Source: JBEIDK01 sp040383485
GTDB taxonomy: Bacteria > Bacteroidota > Bacteroidia > UBA4408
Direction of reading: 5' to 3'
Assembly (NCBI GenBank): GCA_040383485.1
Contig: JBEIDK010000046.1
Coordinates: forward strand, 1-20,842
DNA: 20,842 nt
The notes beneath the pieces were generated by a model, which worked only from the letters and a program-made list of their open reading frames with translations, was not told the DNA's origin and did not search any database. Below are positions 16,173-20,842 of the stretch, piece after piece (position 1 is the first letter of the stretch; the number at the start of each line of letters is the position of its first letter). The position numbers and the translations under genes were made by a program.

Positions 16173-16217
16173 CCTCAAATAAGCCCTACCCTAGCCCTCC
16201 CCAAAAAGGAGTGAACC
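16173..16217. repeat. Remnant of a C/G-rich Bacteroidota intergenic repeat
   Basis: Between plsX and fabH lies a C-rich island (AAGCCCTACCCTAGCCCTCC, then CCAAAAAGGAG) in otherwise AT-rich DNA. Read on the minus strand, the order is CTCC, a T-run, GGGGAGGGC, GGGT and GGGCTT. This resembles short REP-like elements scattered between genes in many Bacteroidota, of the CTCCTTTGGGGAGGGC type. The copy here appears decayed. I recognise it from memory of such genomes, not by alignment, and no second copy is visible in this window. Confidence 0.5.
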
Positions 16218-16276
16218 AAAACAAAGCACTTTATTAATTAATAATTCAATTAAATCTATTTATAATTTATAATTTC

Positions 16277-17218
16277 CTAAGAATTAAATGCATTCTTTAT
16301 CTTTTCATTTAATCCACTTTCTGCTACGTTCTTACTTAGCAATAACATATTTTTTACAGCTAACGGACTACTCATGCCATGTCCTATCATAATTGTTCCG
16401 TTGGTTCCTAATATTGGAGTTCCTCCATAAATCTCATAGTTAAATCTATCAAAAAACTCATCTTTAATACCTCTCTTTTTTATGGCAGTATAAAATGCTT
16501 CTGCTTCCTTTAATATAACGTTACCTGTAAAGCCATCGCAAATATAAACGTCCGCATTTTCATTCAATATATCACGCCCTTCAACGTTACCAATAAAATT
16601 AAAATCCTTTGAATCTTTCATTAGTTGGTGTGCTGCTTGTGCCACCAAATTACCTTTCTCAGGTTCTTCACCAATATTCATCAATCCTACTTTTGGATTA
16701 GAAATTTTATAAACTTCTTGGGCATACAAAGAGCCTAAAATTCCGAATTGGTATAAAACATCTGGCTTGCAATCTGCATTTGTTCCTACATCTAAAATAA
16801 GCCCAAATCCACCTTTCATCTTAGGCATTACGGTTGTAATACATGGACGAATAACTCCCGAAATTGCTTTTAAAACTTGTACTGCACCAACCAACATTGC
16901 TCCTGTATTACCACAACTACTAAAAGCATCTATTTCTCCAGACTTATGCAATGCAAATCCTTTTGCAATGCTCGAATTAGTTTTTGAAACAAAGGCTTTA
17001 ACAGGATGTTCTCCCATTTCAATTACATCTGGCGCGTCAACAATTAAGAAATTGCTTGGGCTTGCATTATGCTCTTGTAATTTATTCTTTATTTCTGACT
17101 CGTTACCAATTAAAACAACTGTATGCGCAACGCCCAATTCTGCAGCCGCCATAATAGCGCCTTTAATTGCGGCATCAGGAGCAAAATCTCCTCCAGAAAT
17201 ATCAATTGCAATCTTCAT
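16277..17218 (-). CDS. plsX: Phosphate acyltransferase PlsX
   Basis: PlsX converts acyl-ACP and phosphate to acyl-phosphate, the acyl donor that PlsY uses for glycerol-3-phosphate acylation in phospholipid synthesis. It is a peripheral membrane enzyme. The 313 residues start MKIAIDISGGDFAPDAAIKG, the family signature in which other members often read DAMGGD. DAPDVIEMGEHPVKAF, SCGNTGAMLVGA, DVGTNADCKP and CDGFTGNVILK follow in the expected order. It is paired with fabH, as in many bacteria. The usual upstream rpmF is missing: the 57-base gap to the M16 gene contains no ORF. Confidence 0.95.
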   Translation of the reverse strand: MKIAIDISGGDFAPDAAIKGAIMAAAELGVAHTVVLIGNESEIKNKLQEHNASPSNFLIVDAPDVIEMGEHPVKAFVSKTNSSIAKGFALHKSGEIDAFSSCGNTGAMLVGAVQVLKAISGVIRPCITTVMPKMKGGFGLILDVGTNADCKPDVLYQFGILGSLYAQEVYKISNPKVGLMNIGEEPEKGNLVAQAAHQLMKDSKDFNFIGNVEGRDILNENADVYICDGFTGNVILKEAEAFYTAIKKRGIKDEFFDRFNYEIYGGTPILGTNGTIMIGHGMSSPLAVKNMLLLSKNVAESGLNEKIKNAFNS

Positions 17219-17275
17219 GATTAAATAGCAAAATGCGAATGTAATTATTTATTTTTAGAACATATTTTTGAATTA

Positions 17276-20263
17276 TTAATATCCAAATACCTCATTTAAA
17301 TTTAACCATTCTAGCTTCCCATAGTTAACTAATGCTTCTGCTTTAATACTTTCTTTTTTACCTATAAGTAAGGTTGTATAAGTTTTATTCTTGAAATGAA
17401 TTTTATGAAATTGGGTTATATCGGCGAGGGTTAATTTAGGTAATTGTTCAAACACATCTTTTCTAATATCATAATCAATTCCAAGTTTAAGTGCATTGTA
17501 ATAGGTAATAAAATATTCTGAAGGTTGTATTCTCTCGCTTCTTATTTTTTGAAGAAGTGACTTTTTCGCACCATCAAAGTTAGAAGGAATTTGAGGTAAG
17601 CTATCAAATAATTGGTGCATTCCAACCATAGCTTCGGGTAATTTGTCTGCTTGTGTACCAATGTATGAAAGTGTGTAATATGAACGTTCTTTAATTGTTG
17701 GAACAACATATCTTGAATATACAGAATATGCAAGTGCTTTACTTTCGCGCATTGTTTGAAAAACAATACTTTGCATACCACCTCCAAAATATTCTTGAAA
17801 CAATTTTATTTGTGGTAGTTCAGCCTTATCAAAAATACTTTGTTTCGATAACATAATTATTTCTGCTTGTTTCATATTATAGTCACATGCAAAAACTTTA
17901 TTTTCGGTAGTTGGTAATTGCTCTAACCTAGCAGCCGTAGGTAACTCTCTCAAGGTTTTTTGTGTTTGATGCAAGCCATTCATTTTTGCCTCAATCATAT
18001 CACTTTCTATAGTTCCATAATACCACAAACTATGCTTGTATGAACAGAGGGTTCTTATAATATCAGTTAGTTCATTCTCCTTCAAATCTTCAATTTCATC
18101 AGTATTTAGCACATTTGTAAAAGGAGATTTTTTACCGAAATAACCATAATTAAGTAATGCTTGTTGTAGAATGATATTTTTACTAAGCTTTGCATCCGTT
18201 CTTGATTTTGATAAAGCTCCCAATACGTTTTTAAATGCTTCAGTTGAGGATTGACAATCAGTTAAAAATAACTCTAATAACTTTACTGCTTCATCAAAAT
18301 TTTCGGATAAACCACTTAAGGTTATTTTAGTAACATCTTCTTCAACCTTAGTTTCATAACTACAGCCTAACTTGTAAAATGCTTGACTAACCTCTGCTGC
18401 AGTCATTTTACTGGTGCCTAGCATTGTAAAATAATCTAAGGCAAGTCCTATTTTTTTATTGCTCCCAGTTCCAAAATCAAAAACATAGGTTAATGAAAAC
18501 AAGTTATTGATGTTGTTTTTCACATACCAAAGAGGAATATTACTGTTTATTGTAAAGTTTCTTATTGCACTTTTATAATCAATAAAAACTGGTAAAGTTT
18601 CTTGTAGAGGAAAATTAAGTACTTCTTTTAAAAATGGTGATTGCAAATTTGCGTTTGTTTCAACGGGAGTAATTTTAGGTTTAGTAATTTTAGTTACATT
18701 TTTATCTTGACCAATTCTTTTATATACAACAACATAATTATTTTTAAAGTTTTTAATTACAAAGTCAATTATTTGTTGCTTTGAAAAATTCGCCAATCGC
18801 TGAAATTTAGCTAATTCATAAGGGTATGAAACATTACTAATAAAGGAGTTGTATAAAAAAGTTGCCCTACTAGCATTGTTTTCAAAGTCCTTTGTCTGCT
18901 TTAATTTCATGTCGTTAATTGCTGCTTTTATAAGCCATTCAGGGAATTCACCTTTTTTCAATTTTTCAATTTCTGTCAACAATAAGTCTTTAGCTTCTTC
19001 TAGTTTTTGTCCTTCTTTTGCTTCGGCACTTAAAAAAAACATAGAATAATCATTCAAAGAATAGGCTTCGGCACTTGCCCCAAGAACCTTTTGTGCTTGA
19101 TTCAAATCTAAATCTAATAATCCTGCAGTTTCATTATAAAGTAATTTACTTACAAGAGCTATCATATCAGCATCTAAAGTTCCATTACCTGCAAAACGAT
19201 AACCAATATTTACACTTTCAGCATTCGGGCCATATACATCTTTGATTACCGGAGTTGTAATTGGTTCTTCAATAACCATTGGTATTTTTTCTGCAATGTT
19301 ATTTTTAGGTAATTTCCCAAAAGATTCTTCAATCATTTTAAATGCTACTTCAGGGTCAAAGTCACCACTCATGCACAGTGCCATATTTCCAGCAGTATAA
19401 TAGCGCACCAAAAATTCATTAATTCTTTTTAATGAAGGATTTTTCAGATGTTCTACAGTACCTATTGTTGTTTGTGTGCCATAAGTATGTTTTTTAAATA
19501 AGCCACTAAGTATTGTTTCCCAAATTTTTGAATTGTCATTATCTAAGCTTCTATTTTTCTCTTCATAAACAGCTTCTAATTCAGTATGAAAAATTCTCAT
19601 GACTGGATTCCTGAACCTTTCTCCTTCAATCTTTAAAAAATTTTCTAACTGATTTGAAGGGATGTCATTTTGGTACACAGTTTCTTCAAATGATGTATGA
19701 GCGTTTGTTCCTTTTGCTCCTATGGCTGCTAGCATTTTATCATACTCGTTGGCAATTGCAATTTTAGCTGCTTCGCCTGAGATGGAGTCTATCAGTCTGT
19801 ATATTTTCTGACGTTTTACGGTGTCTGTAGTAGCTCTATAATCTTCATATAATATATAAATTTTATCAAGCAGAGGCTTTTCAATATCATAGTTGGTTGT
19901 TCCAAACTTGTCAGTACCTTTAAATAGCATGTGCTCCAAATAGTGAGCTAAACCTGTTGCATCTGCAGGGTCATTCTTGCTTCCAGCACGCACGGCAATA
20001 TAGGTTTGAATGCGCGGTTCAGCCTTATTTACCGACAAGTATACTTTAAAGCCATTTGCTAAAGTATAAATTCTTGTATTTAATGGGTCGTCTTTAAAAC
20101 TTTGATAATTTAATTCAAGGGTAGGTTTTGCACTAGCTATTTTAGAAGGAGGGGGCGGTGGAGTGGGCGGCAGCGGTGGTATTGGCCTGATTGTGTTTTG
20201 TGCATTTAAGGTAGTGCTTATTAAAATACAAACACCAAAAAGTGAAACAATTATTTTATTCAT
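17276..20263 (-). CDS. Exported M16 (insulinase/pitrilysin-like) zinc peptidase, two-lobed
   Basis: The 995-residue protein begins with a signal peptide (about 1-22, ending STTLNAQ), so it is periplasmic or envelope-located. A proline-rich spacer follows (residues 28-39, PIPPLPPTPPPPP region). The first M16 half carries the inverted zinc motif HYLEH at 107-111, with downstream acidic residues in ELEAVYEEKN (228-237) for the third ligand. The second half (about 560-950) lacks HxxEH and is the usual inactive lobe. Family members degrade peptides inside a clam-shell chamber; the substrate here is unknown. An in-frame TTG 69 bases upstream lies before the candidate promoter, so the ATG at 20263 is used. 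plsX follows 57 bases downstream. Confidence 0.9.
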   Translation of the reverse strand: MNKIIVSLFGVCILISTTLNAQNTIRPIPPLPPTPPPPPSKIASAKPTLELNYQSFKDDPLNTRIYTLANGFKVYLSVNKAEPRIQTYIAVRAGSKNDPADATGLAHYLEHMLFKGTDKFGTTNYDIEKPLLDKIYILYEDYRATTDTVKRQKIYRLIDSISGEAAKIAIANEYDKMLAAIGAKGTNAHTSFEETVYQNDIPSNQLENFLKIEGERFRNPVMRIFHTELEAVYEEKNRSLDNDNSKIWETILSGLFKKHTYGTQTTIGTVEHLKNPSLKRINEFLVRYYTAGNMALCMSGDFDPEVAFKMIEESFGKLPKNNIAEKIPMVIEEPITTPVIKDVYGPNAESVNIGYRFAGNGTLDADMIALVSKLLYNETAGLLDLDLNQAQKVLGASAEAYSLNDYSMFFLSAEAKEGQKLEEAKDLLLTEIEKLKKGEFPEWLIKAAINDMKLKQTKDFENNASRATFLYNSFISNVSYPYELAKFQRLANFSKQQIIDFVIKNFKNNYVVVYKRIGQDKNVTKITKPKITPVETNANLQSPFLKEVLNFPLQETLPVFIDYKSAIRNFTINSNIPLWYVKNNINNLFSLTYVFDFGTGSNKKIGLALDYFTMLGTSKMTAAEVSQAFYKLGCSYETKVEEDVTKITLSGLSENFDEAVKLLELFLTDCQSSTEAFKNVLGALSKSRTDAKLSKNIILQQALLNYGYFGKKSPFTNVLNTDEIEDLKENELTDIIRTLCSYKHSLWYYGTIESDMIEAKMNGLHQTQKTLRELPTAARLEQLPTTENKVFACDYNMKQAEIIMLSKQSIFDKAELPQIKLFQEYFGGGMQSIVFQTMRESKALAYSVYSRYVVPTIKERSYYTLSYIGTQADKLPEAMVGMHQLFDSLPQIPSNFDGAKKSLLQKIRSERIQPSEYFITYYNALKLGIDYDIRKDVFEQLPKLTLADITQFHKIHFKNKTYTTLLIGKKESIKAEALVNYGKLEWLNLNEVFGY

Positions 20264-20280
20264 GTTTAATATTATTTTTT

Positions 20281-20310
20281 CAAACTTAAGTGAATTATTC
20301 TTTCTAGAAA
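20281..20310 (-). promoter_or_regulatory. Candidate promoter of the M16 peptidase gene
   Basis: On the minus strand TAAGTTTG (20288-20281) is a perfect TAnnTTTG match, with a TTT -33 element exactly 19 bases upstream (20310-20308). Transcription would start near 20274, about ten bases before the ATG at 20263. This agrees with the signal-peptide start. Confidence 0.6.
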
Positions 20311-20330
20311 ATAAATGAAAATTGTTAGGC

Positions 20331-20365
20331 AAAAAAAAAGCCCCCGAACTTCGGAGGCTTTTTTA
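20331..20365. terminator. Strong bidirectional intrinsic terminator
   Basis: A nine-A run leads into a hairpin with GCC pairing to GGC, one C/A mismatch, and CCGA pairing to TCGG (20340-20358). Six T residues follow. On the minus strand the nine-T tract follows the stem, as expected for terminating the surface-protein gene that ends at 20378. It also isolates the M16 promoter downstream. Confidence 0.9.
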
Positions 20366-20377
20366 TAAACTTATTAA

Positions 20378-20842
20378 TTATTGCTTAATCAATGTAATGG
20401 TACCATTACCAATATCATTATTTGCTGTATAATTCATAGTTAAAAATTTCTTAGCAGCACCATCATAAGTACCTGTACCAGAAATTGTAGAACCTGAAGG
20501 AATTCCGCCTCCAGTAAAGTTTTGAGAAGGTATTGTAACTACAGTTCCTAATACTGTGCAATAAACAGTAGCACCTGCGAAACCACCAAAATCTTGAAGA
20601 GTTAATTTGTTATAAATATCATTTGAAGCAGTTGCAGTAATATTATATTCATAAGTACCATTACCAGTAGTGGAACCAGTAACAACGTCAGTTGCTCCAT
20701 AAGCACCAGCTAAGAAATCACCTTTAACTTTAACAGTACGATTTTTTGTAGCCTCATTAGTAGCTTCGTCAGAAGCAGTATACTTTACAGTATATGTACC
20801 AACTTGGTTTTTATTAACTGCAGTTGCATAATCAGAGCTGAT
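20378..20842 (-). CDS. C-terminal part of an Ig-like (DUF5011-type) secreted or surface protein, 5' end outside window
   Basis: The minus frame is open from the window edge to a TAA at 20380-20378, giving the last 154 residues. Residues about 14-40 (GTYTVKYTASDEATNEATKN and RTVKV) match the closing strands of DUF5011/HYR-like immunoglobulin-type domains, repeat modules of extracellular Bacteroidota proteins. The remaining 110 residues or so are Gly/Thr/Asn-rich and beta-like, with the recurring motifs GNGTYEYN, GTGTYDG and GNGTITL. They resemble the C-terminal lipocalin-like or DUF5012-type domains of Bacteroidota surface lipoproteins, a tentative assignment. The sequence lacks a start codon only because the gene is cut. 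It is followed by a strong terminator. Confidence 0.75.
   Translation of the reverse strand: MSSDYATAVNKNQVGTYTVKYTASDEATNEATKNRTVKVKGDFLAGAYGATDVVTGSTTGNGTYEYNITATASNDIYNKLTLQDFGGFAGATVYCTVLGTVVTIPSQNFTGGGIPSGSTISGTGTYDGAAKKFLTMNYTANNDIGNGTITLIKQ

Noticed and set aside
16767..17228. A 153-codon plus-strand open frame opposite plsX
   Set aside because: It lies wholly antisense to a certain plsX; its translation is low-complexity and resembles no family.
20264..20332. A 23-residue N-terminal extension of the M16 peptidase from a TTG
   Set aside because: The TTG lies upstream of a good promoter match, and the extension would bury the signal peptide.
1..20842. CRISPR arrays, tRNA or rRNA genes, insertion sequences, prophage
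   Set aside because: No regularly spaced repeats, cloverleaf sequences, transposase or phage gene was seen on either strand.

Overview
The window is an AT-rich, gene-dense stretch of a Bacteroidota chromosome. The lineage call rests on several features. Candidate promoters fit the TTG-N19-TAnnTTTG form. Shine-Dalgarno sequences are mostly absent. A DAHP synthase carries a C-terminal chorismate mutase. A PadR gene is paired with a membrane protein carrying GldL-like HWPG motifs. A decayed intergenic repeat resembles a C/G-rich element common in this phylum. I see no tRNA, rRNA, CRISPR array, insertion sequence or phage gene.

Layout. At 1-1305 (+) lie the tail of an unrecognised gene, dtd (D-aminoacyl-tRNA deacylase) and a secreted DUF6973-like protein, all tightly packed. 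At 1307-7260 (-) is a probable operon read from right to left: preA, an M90/MtfA-like membrane-anchored peptidase, and two multi-pass GT-C-like putative glycosyltransferases that end in what looks like the same beta-rich domain. At 7555-9061 (+) a PadR repressor is coupled to a membrane protein with a HAAS-like N-terminus and two FKxxHWPG hairpins. At 9099-10712 (-) is adenine deaminase. At 11002-12587 (+) are the DAHP synthase/chorismate mutase fusion and thioredoxin. At 12666-20263 (-) are, from upstream to downstream, an M16 protease, plsX, fabH, a lone MoxR ATPase and an exported TlpA-like protein that has lost its CxxC. At 20378-20842 (-) is the C-terminal part of an Ig-like secreted or surface protein, cut by the window edge.

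Most content is housekeeping: nucleobase catabolism (preA, ade), aromatic amino acid entry (DAHP synthase/CM), phospholipid and fatty acid initiation (plsX, fabH), redox (trxA) and tRNA proofreading (dtd). The most distinctive unit is the PadR/HAAS-like/HWPG pair. It has a repeat-based candidate operator in its promoter and looks like a membrane-to-transcription regulatory module. Other points of interest are the shared C-terminal domain of the two glycosyltransferase-like proteins, the redox-dead TlpA-like protein, and a palindrome inside the candidate moxR promoter. Four apparent upstream TTG extensions were examined: three were rejected in favour of ATG starts, and one TTG start was kept.
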